DNA from: Phycisphaerae bacterium
GTDB taxonomy: Bacteria > Planctomycetota > Phycisphaerae > Sedimentisphaerales > Anaerohalosphaeraceae
Length of the DNA stretch: 35,661 bases
Assembly: GCA_012517095.1 (NCBI GenBank)
Contig: JAAYVQ010000087.1
Location: forward strand, 1 to 35,661
Direction: 5' to 3'
Below the pieces are notes generated by a model that was given only the letters and a program-made list of their open reading frames with translations, was not told the DNA's origin and did not search any database. Shown piece by piece: positions 21,204 through 30,249 of this stretch. Each line of letters starts with the position of its first letter. Positions within the stretch are counted from its first letter, which is position 1. Both the position numbers and the translations under genes were made by a program.

Positions 21204-21677
21204 ATGTCGAAGAAATTTATTACAGAACGAATCCAGATTAAGCCGGATCCGAAGTATCCGGATCCCTTGACGACCAAGTTCATCAACTGCCTGATGTGGC
21301 AGGGGAAGAAGAGCGTTGCCCAGCAGGTTTTTTATGAGGCCATGGATATCGTCGCCAAGAAGATCAAGGAGACGGCTCCTCTGGAAGTTTTTCTGACGGC
21401 CGTCAACAATGTCAAGCCCATGCTGGAAGTCCGCAGCCGACGAGTCGGCGGAGCCAGTTATCAGGTTCCGATGCAGGTCAGCCCGCGTCGGCAACAGTCG
21501 CTGGCGATCCGTTGGATCATCCAGGCCGCCCGCGCCAAAAAGGGAAAGCCCATGGGCGAACGATTGGCCGGCGAATTGATGGATGCCTTCAACAAGGAAG
21601 GCGCCGCCATCACCACCCGCGAAAATGTGCACCGCATGGCGGAGGCCAACAAGGCTTTTGCGCATTTCGCCTGGTAA
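21204..21677 (+). CDS. rpsG: 30S ribosomal protein S7
   Basis: FINCLMWQGKKSVAQQVFYEAM, VEVRSRRVGGASYQVPMQVSPRRQQSLAIRW. Confidence 0.97.
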   Translation: MSKKFITERIQIKPDPKYPDPLTTKFINCLMWQGKKSVAQQVFYEAMDIVAKKIKETAPLEVFLTAVNNVKPMLEVRSRRVGGASYQVPMQVSPRRQQSLAIRWIIQAARAKKGKPMGERLAGELMDAFNKEGAAITTRENVHRMAEANKAFAHFAW

Positions 21678-21690
21678 GTCGCGTAACGAG

Positions 21691-21733
21691 CTGCCACGGC
21701 TGTTGGGTTCCAATAGTCGTGGCAGTTTTTTTT
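21691..21733 (+). terminator. Intrinsic terminator after rpsG
   Basis: 11-bp stem CTGCCACGGCT / AGTCGTGGCAG (one G-T pair), then 8 Ts (21726-21733). Confidence 0.85.
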
Positions 21734-21805
21734 ATTCTTCATTTATTTCGGACATAGGGACATGAGTATGTCGTGTCCCCCAAGAGGATAGCCAATAGAA
21801 AGACG

Positions 21806-23890
21806 ATGTCAGATTCATTATCGAAACTGCGAAATATCGGAGTCATGGCGCATATCGACGCCGGAAAGACGACGGTGTCGGAACGAATCCTGTATTTTTC
21901 GGGCAAGACCTACAAGATCGGCGAAGTCCATGAGGGTACCGCCGTCATGGATTATCTCGAAGAAGAGCAGCAGCGGGGAATCACCATCACTTCGGCTGCG
22001 ACTCGTTGCCCGTGGAACGGTTATCAGATTAATCTGATCGACACTCCGGGACATGTGGATTTCACGGCCGAGGTCGAACGGTCCCTGCGGGTTCTGGATG
22101 GAGCGGTGGCGGTTTTCGATTCCAGCGAGGGGGTTCAGGCCCAAAGCGAAACCGTCTGGAGACAGGGACAAAAATATCATCTTCCCTGCCTGTGTTTTTT
22201 GAACAAAATGGACAAAACCGGCGCCGATTTTGAAATGTCTGTTCAGAGTATTCGGGACAAGCTGGGGGCCCATCCCGTTCCGGTACAGTATCCGATTGGA
22301 CAGGATTCAACCTTCGAGGGCTTGATCGATCTTGTCACCATGAAGGCAATTTATTTCCACCAGGAGGATGTGGGTTCCACGTATGAGGAAAAGGAAATCC
22401 CCGATTCTCTCAGGGATACGGCCGAGCATTGGCGGCACGATATGATTGAAGCGGCCGCCGAGTTTGATGAACATCTGATGGATGCGTATGTTCACAATGA
22501 GCCGATGGATAATCAGGCCATCGTGGCGGCGATTCGAAAGGGAACCCTGACGGGACGATTCCATCCGGTTTTTGTCGGGGCGGCATTGCGGAATATCGGT
22601 ATCCGAAAGCTTCTCGACGGCGTTACGGCGTATCTGCCGTCGCCTCTCGATCGGCCGGATATTTTTGGCCATAAGCCCGGACATGACAAGAAGGATGTCA
22701 AGATCACCTGCGATCCCAAAAAGCCGTTTGTCGGTTTGGCGTTTAAGATTACCGGCGACAAACATGGCGATCTGTATTTTGTACGCGTTTATCAGGGCAG
22801 ACTCCAGAAAGGCAGCCGAATCTATAACAGCACCCGAGACTGCAAAGAAAACATCACCCGTCTATTCGAGATGCATGCCAGTTCCCGAGACATTATCGAT
22901 TCGGCTCAGGCGGGCGATATTGTTGCGGTTATCGGACTTAAAGAGACCCTCACCGGCGATACCCTGTGTGATACTCGTTTTCCGGTCATTCTGGAAAGTA
23001 TCAGCTTTCCGGAAACGGTGGTCAGTATGTCGATCGAGCCCAAATCGTCTGCCGATCGTATGAAGCTATCCGAGGCATTGAATGTTCTTCGGAGAGAAGA
23101 TCCGACATTTACCTTCCGCTATGATGCCGAAACCGGCCAAACCATCATGTGTGGGATGGGCGAACTCCATCTGGAGATCCTTCAGCACAAAATTACGCGT
23201 GATCTGGGAGTGGACATCCGTGTGGGCCGGCCGCGGGTGGCCTATAAAGAGGCCATTACCCATACTGCCGGTGGAGAAGGGAAGTTTGTCAAGCAGACCG
23301 GTGGTCGGGGTCAATATGGCCATGCGATCATCGAAATTGAACCCCTGTTTGACGAAAACCAGCATATCAGCATGAAAATCGAGTTCGAAAACGCCATTAT
23401 TGGTGGCTCGATTCCCAAGGAATATATTCCGGGCGTGGAAAGGGGTATCCGGATGGGTTTGACCACCGGGTGTTTGGGGGGATTTCCCGTTGTAGGTGTC
23501 AAAGCCCGATTGCTGGATGGATCTTTCCATGCCGTCGATTCATCGGAATTGGCCTTCGAGCAAGCCGGCATGCTGGCGGTTCGGGAAGCCCTTCGTGACG
23601 CCGGCCCCATCCTTTTGGAACCCATTATGAATGTGGAAGTTACGGTTCCAGACAACTATTATGGCGCCGTTCAGGGTAACCTGATTGCCAAACGGGGTAT
23701 GATCACGGATACCCGGGTTCATTCCAATGTCCGGGTCATCGATGCGAAGGTCCCCCTAAGCGAAATGTTTGGGTATGCCGGGGAATTGAGAGGAGCCACG
23801 GCCGGTCGGGGGAGCTTTACCATGGAACCGCTGTGCTATGAGCGAACTCCGGAACAAATTTCTGAAAAAATTTTAGCAGGATTCTATTGA
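21806..23890 (+). CDS. fusA: Elongation factor G
   Basis: [75 protein letters not shown]; start ATG 21806 preferred over 21773. Confidence 0.94.
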   Translation: [694 protein letters not shown]

Positions 23891-24092
23891 CAGATTTTCC
23901 GGGATATGGTAAAAGCTCTCTTTTACAGTCGAAGCGAGCACGGGCAGGATGCCTGTGCGAATAACGAGTTGGACTGTTCATTCCAAGACGAATAGGTCAA
24001 CCACGGACGGAAGAAGTGGCCCGTGATGCCCGGCGAAGAGATGTTTTTCATCGGGGATAAAAGGGATGACCCGGATGGAAAACGCTTCGACC

Positions 24093-24235
24093 GGCAGGGC
24101 AAGAACGAGAAGCGAAAACGCTTTTCCTGCCTAATGGCAATACAACCGGTTCGGCCGGAAAGATTGTCTTTTCGGCCGCAGGGTTTTTGTTTATGGTAAT
24201 ATCCCGGTAGCGGGAGTTCTCGCTCCGGCGGGAAT
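24093..24235 (+). promoter_or_regulatory. Cluster of three hairpins in the fusA-rpsJ intergenic region (possible fusA terminator and/or S10-operon leader)
   Basis: GGCAG..GAGAAGCG-AAAA-CGCTTTTC-CTGCC (24093-24131); CGGCCGGAAAGA-TTG-TCTTTTCGGCCG (24152-24178) followed by cagggTTTTTgTTT; TCCCG..AGCGGG-AGTT-CTCGCT..CGGGA (about 24203-24233). Confidence 0.5.
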
Positions 24236-24263
24236 GACAGTGAGACGATCTTAGGAATCGGCG

Positions 24264-24578
24264 ATGGCAACGGAAACGGAACGGATACGGATACGGATGG
24301 AAGCGTACGATCACAAGGCCTTGGACAACTCGGCCAAAGAGATCGTGGAGCAGGCCCGTCGGACCAATGCCCGTGTGAACGGCCCGGTCCCGCTGCCGAC
24401 ACGCATTGAACGCTATACGGTTCTGCGCAGCCCGCATATCGACAAGAAGTCGCGCGAGCAGTTTGAGATGCGCACGCATAAGCGGCTGATCGATATCCAT
24501 GAAGCCAACGCCCGTACGGTTGAAGCTTTAAACAAGCTGGTAGTGCCCGCGGGCGTTTTTGTTAAGATTAAGGCATAA
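24264..24578 (+). CDS. rpsJ: 30S ribosomal protein S10
   Basis: [71 protein letters not shown]. Confidence 0.97.
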   Translation: MATETERIRIRMEAYDHKALDNSAKEIVEQARRTNARVNGPVPLPTRIERYTVLRSPHIDKKSREQFEMRTHKRLIDIHEANARTVEALNKLVVPAGVFVKIKA

Positions 24579-24618
24579 GCGTTCGGAATCGGAAAATCCG
24601 GACAAAAGGACTACCCCC

Positions 24619-25269
24619 ATGATTATGATATTGGGCAAAAAGGTCGGAATGACGCAGGTCTATGACGAGGCCGGAAAGATGACGCCGGTGACGGTGATCC
24701 AAGCCGGTCCCTGCCCCGTTCTGCAAGTCAAGACGGTCGAAACAGACGGTTACCGTGCCTTGCAGCTCGGTTTTGACGACATCAAAACCAGTCGGGTTCG
24801 TAAGCCCGCCGAGGGTCACGCCAAGAAAGCCAACACGGCCGCCAAACGATTTATCCGCGAATGGCGTCTGGCTGAGAAAGATCCGTCGGAACTCAAAACC
24901 GGCGATATGGTCGCTGTGTCAATTTTTGCCGAGACCAAATTTGTGGATGTTATTGGTATCAGCAAGGGTAAGGGCTTTCAGGGCGTTATGAAGCGACACA
25001 ATTTTGGCGGCTTCCCGTTTTCTCACGGTACCGAGCGGAAGCACCGAGCTCCCGGCTCCCTGTCCGGGAATGCCAGTGACCGTGGCCATGGCGGGAACAT
25101 CAAAAAGGGCAAACGCATGGCCGGCCACATGGGGATGGATCGAGTCACGACCAAAAACCATAAGCTGGTGTCGATCGATGTAGAAAAGAATCTTTTGGTG
25201 ATCAAGGGACCGGTTCCTGGGGCGACCGGGTCTTATGTGGTCGTTCGTTCGGCCAAGAGCCACAGTTAA
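24619..25269 (+). CDS. rplC: 50S ribosomal protein L3
   Basis: ILGKKVGMTQVYDEAGKMTPVTVIQAGPCPVLQ; GFPFSHGTERKHRAPGSLS; KGKRMAGHMG; start 24619 after AAGGA Shine-Dalgarno. Confidence 0.96.
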   Translation: MIMILGKKVGMTQVYDEAGKMTPVTVIQAGPCPVLQVKTVETDGYRALQLGFDDIKTSRVRKPAEGHAKKANTAAKRFIREWRLAEKDPSELKTGDMVAVSIFAETKFVDVIGISKGKGFQGVMKRHNFGGFPFSHGTERKHRAPGSLSGNASDRGHGGNIKKGKRMAGHMGMDRVTTKNHKLVSIDVEKNLLVIKGPVPGATGSYVVVRSAKSHS

Positions 25270-25306
25270 TGCCGGAATCTTCAAGGACTCCGGATACGAA
25301 AAATGG

Positions 25307-25951
25307 ATGACGGACATGATTGAACTGGCAGTTTACAATCGAGAAGGCAAGGAAATCGAAAGTGTGCAGGTCGATGAGAAGGCCTTCGGCGGGCGAGTGC
25401 GGTATCCGCTGCTGAAACAGGCGATCGTAATGTACCATGCCAATAAGCGGGTCGGAACTGCGGCCACCAAGAGTCGCGGGATGATTGAAGGATCCACCCG
25501 TAAGCTGTACAAACAGAAGGGCACGGGAAATGCCCGAATGGGTTCGGTACGAACGAATCTGCGGAAAGGCGGCGGCGTGGCGTTTGCCAAGTATGCCCGC
25601 GATTTCGGCAAGGATATGCCCAAGAAACAACGACAGATGGCCCGAAATTCCGCGATTTTGGTCAAGCTTAAATCGCAGGATGTGGTGATCATTAACGATC
25701 TGTCGTTTTCCGGCCCGAAAACAAAAGAATTCGCGGCTATTCTGCGAAATCTCAAGATCGATCGCAGTTGTCTGGTGACGATCCCCCAACTGGATTTGAA
25801 TGTGTACAAGTCGGCGCGAAATATTCCCCGCATCCAGGTGTTACCGCTGGCGGACTTGAACGCCGGAGATATCTGCAAACGGCATAAAGTGCTGTTCACG
25901 AAAGCGGCTTTGCTTTCGCTGATCAACGAAGGATCCCAATCGAGTCAATAG
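25307..25951 (+). CDS. rplD: 50S ribosomal protein L4
   Basis: MIELAVYNREGKEIESVQV; KQKGTGNARMGSVRTNLRKGGGVAF; start 25307 or 25316. Confidence 0.94.
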   Translation: MTDMIELAVYNREGKEIESVQVDEKAFGGRVRYPLLKQAIVMYHANKRVGTAATKSRGMIEGSTRKLYKQKGTGNARMGSVRTNLRKGGGVAFAKYARDFGKDMPKKQRQMARNSAILVKLKSQDVVIINDLSFSGPKTKEFAAILRNLKIDRSCLVTIPQLDLNVYKSARNIPRIQVLPLADLNAGDICKRHKVLFTKAALLSLINEGSQSSQ

Positions 25952-25959
25952 GTGCGACC

Positions 25960-26238
25960 GTGGATAAATATGACATTATTATTCGACCGTTGGTGACCGA
26001 GCAGGGCATGCACCTGGCGAACACGCGTAACGCGTATTCGTTCGAGGTTCACCCGAAGTCCAACAAGATCCAGATCCGCAGTGCCGTCGAGCAGTTGTAC
26101 AATGTCAAGGTACTGGAGGTTCGGACCGCCAACATTAAAGGAAAACCCCGCCGTCGAGGTCGTTTCATCGGCCTGACCAGGCACTGGAAGAAGGCGGTGG
26201 TGGTATTGCACAAAGATAACCGGATCGATTTGTTCTGA
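25960..26238 (+). CDS. rplW: 50S ribosomal protein L23
   Basis: DIIIRPLVTEQG, YSFEVHPKSNKIQIRSAVEQLYNVKVLEVRTANIKGKPRR; GTG start. Confidence 0.95.
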   Translation: MDKYDIIIRPLVTEQGMHLANTRNAYSFEVHPKSNKIQIRSAVEQLYNVKVLEVRTANIKGKPRRRGRFIGLTRHWKKAVVVLHKDNRIDLF

Positions 26239-26267
26239 TGATCAGGAAGGCATAACGGGGTATCGCT

Positions 26268-27122
26268 ATGGCAATCAAGATTTATAGGCCGACATCCGCA
26301 GGAAGACGAAATACTACGGTCATCGACTATAAAAAAGAACTGACGACCGACCGGCCTGAAAAAACGCTGTGTGTCCGGCTCAAGAAGGCCGGCGGCCGAA
26401 ATCATTCGGGTTGCACGACCGTTCGTTTCATCGGGGGAGGCGCTCGGCGGATCTATCGGATTATCGATTTCAAGCGGAATAAAGACGGAGTTCCCGGCCG
26501 CGTGGCAACAGTCGAATACGATCCCAATCGGAACTGCTTTATTTCTCTGGTCCATTACAATGACGGGGAGAAGCGCTACATCCTGTCGCCGGCGGGTTTG
26601 AAAGTCGGTGAACGGATTGAAAGTGGCGTGGAGGTAGAACCGAAGATCGGCAACGCTATGCCGTTGTTGAATATTCCGATTGGCGTGGACATTCACAACA
26701 TCGAAATGATTCCCGGCCAGGGCGGCAAACTGGTTCGCACGGCCGGCGGCGTGGCTCGTCTGATGGCCAAAGAGGGCGATTGGGCGACGGTTATTTTGCC
26801 CAGCGGCGAAATGCGGAAGGTTCGCAAGGAATGTCGAGCGACGATCGGCCAGTTGGGGAATTCGGATTATCAGAATGTCAATGTCGGAAAGGCCGGACGG
26901 ACGCGGCATCGCGGCCGACGCGGTCATGTCCGCGGTAAAGCCCAAAATCCGGTCGCCCATCCGATGGGCGGCGGCGAAGGCCGGGCCAACGGCGGACGGC
27001 ATCCCTGTTCACCGACGGGTGTACTGGCCAAGGGTGGAAAGACCCGAAATCCTCGCAAAGTCAGTAATCAGTGGATTATCCGTCGCCGCAAGAATAATCG
27101 CGGCCAACAGTTGGTTCTCTAA
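26268..27122 (+). CDS. rplB: 50S ribosomal protein L2
   Basis: RNHSGCTTVRFIGGGARRIYRIIDFKRNKDGVPG; NPVAHPMGGGEGRANGGRHP. Confidence 0.98.
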   Translation: MAIKIYRPTSAGRRNTTVIDYKKELTTDRPEKTLCVRLKKAGGRNHSGCTTVRFIGGGARRIYRIIDFKRNKDGVPGRVATVEYDPNRNCFISLVHYNDGEKRYILSPAGLKVGERIESGVEVEPKIGNAMPLLNIPIGVDIHNIEMIPGQGGKLVRTAGGVARLMAKEGDWATVILPSGEMRKVRKECRATIGQLGNSDYQNVNVGKAGRTRHRGRRGHVRGKAQNPVAHPMGGGEGRANGGRHPCSPTGVLAKGGKTRNPRKVSNQWIIRRRKNNRGQQLVL

Positions 27123-27168
27123 CAACGGACAGAAACGAGATACAGGCGGTATAAGGTAAAGGACTCGT

Positions 27169-27447
27169 ATGGGACGGTCAAAGAAAAAAGGCCCGTTTAT
27201 TAACGAGAAGTTGTTGACGAAGGTCGTACGACAGGGTCAGCAGGGCTCGCGGGAACCAATCAAGACCTGGGCTCGAAGTTGCACAATCGTGCCCGAATTT
27301 GTGGGTTATACCTTTATGGTGCATAACGGCCGGATGTTTCTGAAGGTGTTTGTGACGGAAGACATGGTCGGCCACAAGCTCGGCGAGTTTTCGGCAACCC
27401 GAACTTTCCGTGGTCACTCGGGCGTGAAGAAGGAAGAGGCCGTCTGA
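27169..27447 (+). CDS. rpsS: 30S ribosomal protein S19
   Basis: [67 protein letters not shown]. Confidence 0.98.
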   Translation: MGRSKKKGPFINEKLLTKVVRQGQQGSREPIKTWARSCTIVPEFVGYTFMVHNGRMFLKVFVTEDMVGHKLGEFSATRTFRGHSGVKKEEAV

Positions 27448-27481
27448 TCGAATCGGCCCATTCATTGCGGGATTATAGATT

Positions 27482-28039
27482 ATGCTGAACGGAGAACGGT
27501 TACAACAGATTTGTCGGCAACGCAAGATGAGCGTTCCGACGCTGGCGGAATACCTGGTTCGCGGCGGATTTGACGCCGAACAGGCGCAGTCGGCGCTTCG
27601 AAACTGGATGCGTCGATTGTACACCCCCAGGCCGACCGCCGAAGATGTTCGCCGGCTGGCCAATGCCTTAGGCGTCGAGGTCAACGAAATTTCTCAGTGG
27701 CAGGCGTCGCACCGCTTTGCTCCCTCTTCGGCCCGCAAGGCACGGCTGGTGATGGATTTAATCACCGGACGACAGGTTCAGGACGCTCTGGATGTTCTCA
27801 AGTTCGAACATCGGCGGGCGGCCTATCATATTCGTAAGGTTCTTGAAAGCGCGATCGCCAACGCCGACGAACAGGAAGCGGATGTCGAATCGCTGGTGAT
27901 CTGCGAGGCCCGAGTGGACGGCGCCGGTCGCCGTCTGGGAACCAAGGGCTGGCGAGCCAAGGACCGCGGTCGAGCTCACCCGATCTGGAAAGAAGCCAGC
28001 CATCTTTATGTGAGCGTGGCGCAAGAGCGGACGGAATAA
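27482..28039 (+). CDS. rplV: 50S ribosomal protein L22 with N-terminal Xre/Cro-like helix-turn-helix extension
   Basis: Residues ~73-185 are L22 (APSSARKARLVMDLITGRQVQDALDVL...VLESAIANA); residues 1-~72 resemble an HTH_XRE domain (TPRPTAEDVRRLANALGVEVNEISQW). Confidence 0.92.
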   Translation: MLNGERLQQICRQRKMSVPTLAEYLVRGGFDAEQAQSALRNWMRRLYTPRPTAEDVRRLANALGVEVNEISQWQASHRFAPSSARKARLVMDLITGRQVQDALDVLKFEHRRAAYHIRKVLESAIANADEQEADVESLVICEARVDGAGRRLGTKGWRAKDRGRAHPIWKEASHLYVSVAQERTE

Positions 28040-28060
28040 CCAACAAATCGGATAGCGACT

Positions 28061-28879
28061 ATGGGTCAAAAGACATCTCCAATTGGATTTCGAACGGGTA
28101 TCACGCTGGGTTGGCAGAGTACCTGGTTTGCCCCCAAGGCCAACTACGGCGATTTCCTTGTTGAGGACACCAAGCTTCGCAAGTTTATCGACGACAAGTT
28201 CAACCGACAGCCCCCGTATGCTGCGGTGGCCAAAGTGGAAATCGCCCGGACTCGTAACGAAGTGAAGGTGACCCTCCATACGGCCCGGCCGGGAATGGTC
28301 ATTGGTCCGCGAGGCGCTGAAGTTGAAACGCTTCGCGAGGCCCTGGAAGCCCTGATCGACCGTAAGGTCAGCGTGAATGTCATCGAAATCAAGGAACCCA
28401 ACCTGGATTCAACCCTTGTGGCCGAGTCCATTGCCCAGCAGCTTCAAAAGCGTGCTTCGTATCGTCGTGTGATGAAGATGGCATGCGAGAATGCGATTAA
28501 CGCCGGCGCTAAGGGAATTAAAATACTCTGCGGAGGCCGGTTGGCCGGCGCGGAAATCGCCCGGACTGAAAAGCAGAAGCTCGGCAGTATTCCCCTGCAG
28601 ACGCTGGAAGCGAATGTGGATTACGGTATTGCGACAGCCCGAACGACTTATGGCACCATTGGTATCAAGGTGTGGATCTACAAGGGAAAATTCGGGGAAG
28701 AGCAGGCGGCTCCATCGTTTCGTCCGCGTCACGGCGGAAGAGGACGGCGCGGCGGGAAAGGACAGGGCGGCGGATCGTTTTCCCGCGGTCGCTCGGAAAC
28801 TTCCCGGACGCGAACGGCCCCCGGCCATGGCGGCGATTCGGCTCCGGATACTTCCGCTCCGGCGACCCCCACGGCGTAA
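28061..28879 (+). CDS. rpsC: 30S ribosomal protein S3 with RGG/low-complexity C-terminal tail
   Basis: MGQKTSPIGFRTGITLGWQSTW; MVIGPRGAEVETLREAL; GRLAGAEIARTE; TYGTIGIKVWIYKG. Confidence 0.97.
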   Translation: MGQKTSPIGFRTGITLGWQSTWFAPKANYGDFLVEDTKLRKFIDDKFNRQPPYAAVAKVEIARTRNEVKVTLHTARPGMVIGPRGAEVETLREALEALIDRKVSVNVIEIKEPNLDSTLVAESIAQQLQKRASYRRVMKMACENAINAGAKGIKILCGGRLAGAEIARTEKQKLGSIPLQTLEANVDYGIATARTTYGTIGIKVWIYKGKFGEEQAAPSFRPRHGGRGRRGGKGQGGGSFSRGRSETSRTRTAPGHGGDSAPDTSAPATPTA

Positions 28880-28920
28880 GAATGAGAATCGGTTGAGACA
28901 AGAGGCAAAGGAACATAACC

Positions 28921-29343
28921 ATGGCATTAATGCCCAAAAGAGTCAAGTATCGCAAGCAGCAGCGCGGCCGGATTCACGGCAACGCGACGCGGGGCAATTA
29001 TGTGGCCTTCGGCGAGTACGGACTGCAGACCCTCGAGCAAGCGTGGATTTCGGGTCGGCAGATCGAAGCCGGACGCGTCGCCGCCACGCACTTTCTGCAT
29101 CGCGAAGGCAAAGTGTATATTCGGATTTTTCCCAACCATTCCTACACGGCAAAGCCCCTCGAAACCCGTATGGGTAAAGGTAAGGCCGAAATTGAGGGTT
29201 GGGTCGCCCGGGTCAAACCCGGAATGGTCATGTTCGAAATCGGCGGCGCGCCGGAAGAAGTGGCCAAGCTGGCCCTGTCGCGCGTGGCCCACAAAATGCC
29301 GGTCAAGTGTCGGCTGGTCACGCGTCGGCACAGCTTGGCATAA
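28921..29343 (+). CDS. rplP: 50S ribosomal protein L16
   Basis: [55 protein letters not shown]. Confidence 0.97.
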   Translation: MALMPKRVKYRKQQRGRIHGNATRGNYVAFGEYGLQTLEQAWISGRQIEAGRVAATHFLHREGKVYIRIFPNHSYTAKPLETRMGKGKAEIEGWVARVKPGMVMFEIGGAPEEVAKLALSRVAHKMPVKCRLVTRRHSLA

Positions 29344-29355
29344 CGGGAGAGCATC

Positions 29356-29553
29356 ATGAAGGCGTCGGCATTACGAGAACTGCGTCCGGAAGAACTGCGG
29401 GACAAACTGGTGGAAACCGAAAAGCACCTGTATGATCTCCGCTGTCAGGCCGTGACGGAAAATATCGAGAACACCAGGTCGGTTCGGAACACGCGGCGGG
29501 AAATCGCCCGGATCAAGACGATTCTCCGCCAACAGCATAATGAGGGTCGGTAA
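29356..29553 (+). CDS. rpmC: 50S ribosomal protein L29
   Basis: MKASALRELRPEELRDKLVETEKHLYDLRCQAVTENIENTRSVRNTRREIARIKTILRQ. Confidence 0.95.
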   Translation: MKASALRELRPEELRDKLVETEKHLYDLRCQAVTENIENTRSVRNTRREIARIKTILRQQHNEGR

Positions 29554-29820
29554 TTGACTATGGAAGCCAAACGCAAGAAAACCGAACGGGCCGTGGTCGT
29601 CGGGAAGAGCGGCAACAAGAGCATCCGGGTTCGGATCGATTATGTGGTGAAACATCCGATGTACGGAAAATACCTGCGGCGCAAGACCGTGTTGGGGGTC
29701 CATGACGAGACCAACCAGGCCGGCGTCGGCGACACGGTGGAAATCGTGGAATGCAGACCCATCAGTAAATCCAAGAATTGGCGTCTGCTGAAAGTAATCG
29801 AGAAAGCGGTGATTGAGTAA
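29554..29820 (+). CDS. rpsQ: 30S ribosomal protein S17
   Basis: [79 protein letters not shown] 29554 or ATG 29560 start. Confidence 0.95.
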   Translation: MTMEAKRKKTERAVVVGKSGNKSIRVRIDYVVKHPMYGKYLRRKTVLGVHDETNQAGVGDTVEIVECRPISKSKNWRLLKVIEKAVIE

Positions 29821-29832
29821 GAGGGCCTGACC

Positions 29833-30222
29833 TTGATACAGCAAGAGACGATGTTGAATATCGCCGACAACAGCGGCGTCAAGACGGCGCAGTGTATCCG
29901 GGTTCTGGGCCGGACCAGTGCCCGCAAGGGCAAATGCACTCGTGTCACCGCGTCGATCGGGGATATCGTGTGCGTCGCGATTAAAAAGCGACTACCGAGT
30001 TGCCAGTTGGACCGAAAGAAGGTGCATCGGTGCGTCATCATCCGGACGACCTACCCGGTTCGACGACCGGACGGCAGTTATGTCCGTTTTGATTCCAATG
30101 CCGGCGTCATGATCGACGGCGAAGGTAACCCGATCGGCACCCGTATCTTCGGCGCGGTGGCCCGGGAGCTGCGGGACAAGAACTTTATGAAGATCGTATC
30201 GCTGGCCAGCGAAGTGGTCTAA
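29833..30222 (+). CDS. rplN: 50S ribosomal protein L14
   Basis: [59 protein letters not shown] start. Confidence 0.97.
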   Translation: MIQQETMLNIADNSGVKTAQCIRVLGRTSARKGKCTRVTASIGDIVCVAIKKRLPSCQLDRKKVHRCVIIRTTYPVRRPDGSYVRFDSNAGVMIDGEGNPIGTRIFGAVARELRDKNFMKIVSLASEVV

Positions 30223-30249
30223 GGCGATCGATGGGATAACGGAACGACC

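Noticed and set aside
23923-24402. 159-aa minus-strand ORF in the fusA-rpsJ spacer
   Set aside because: Partly antisense to rpsJ, low-complexity, and better explained by the inverted repeats in the spacer
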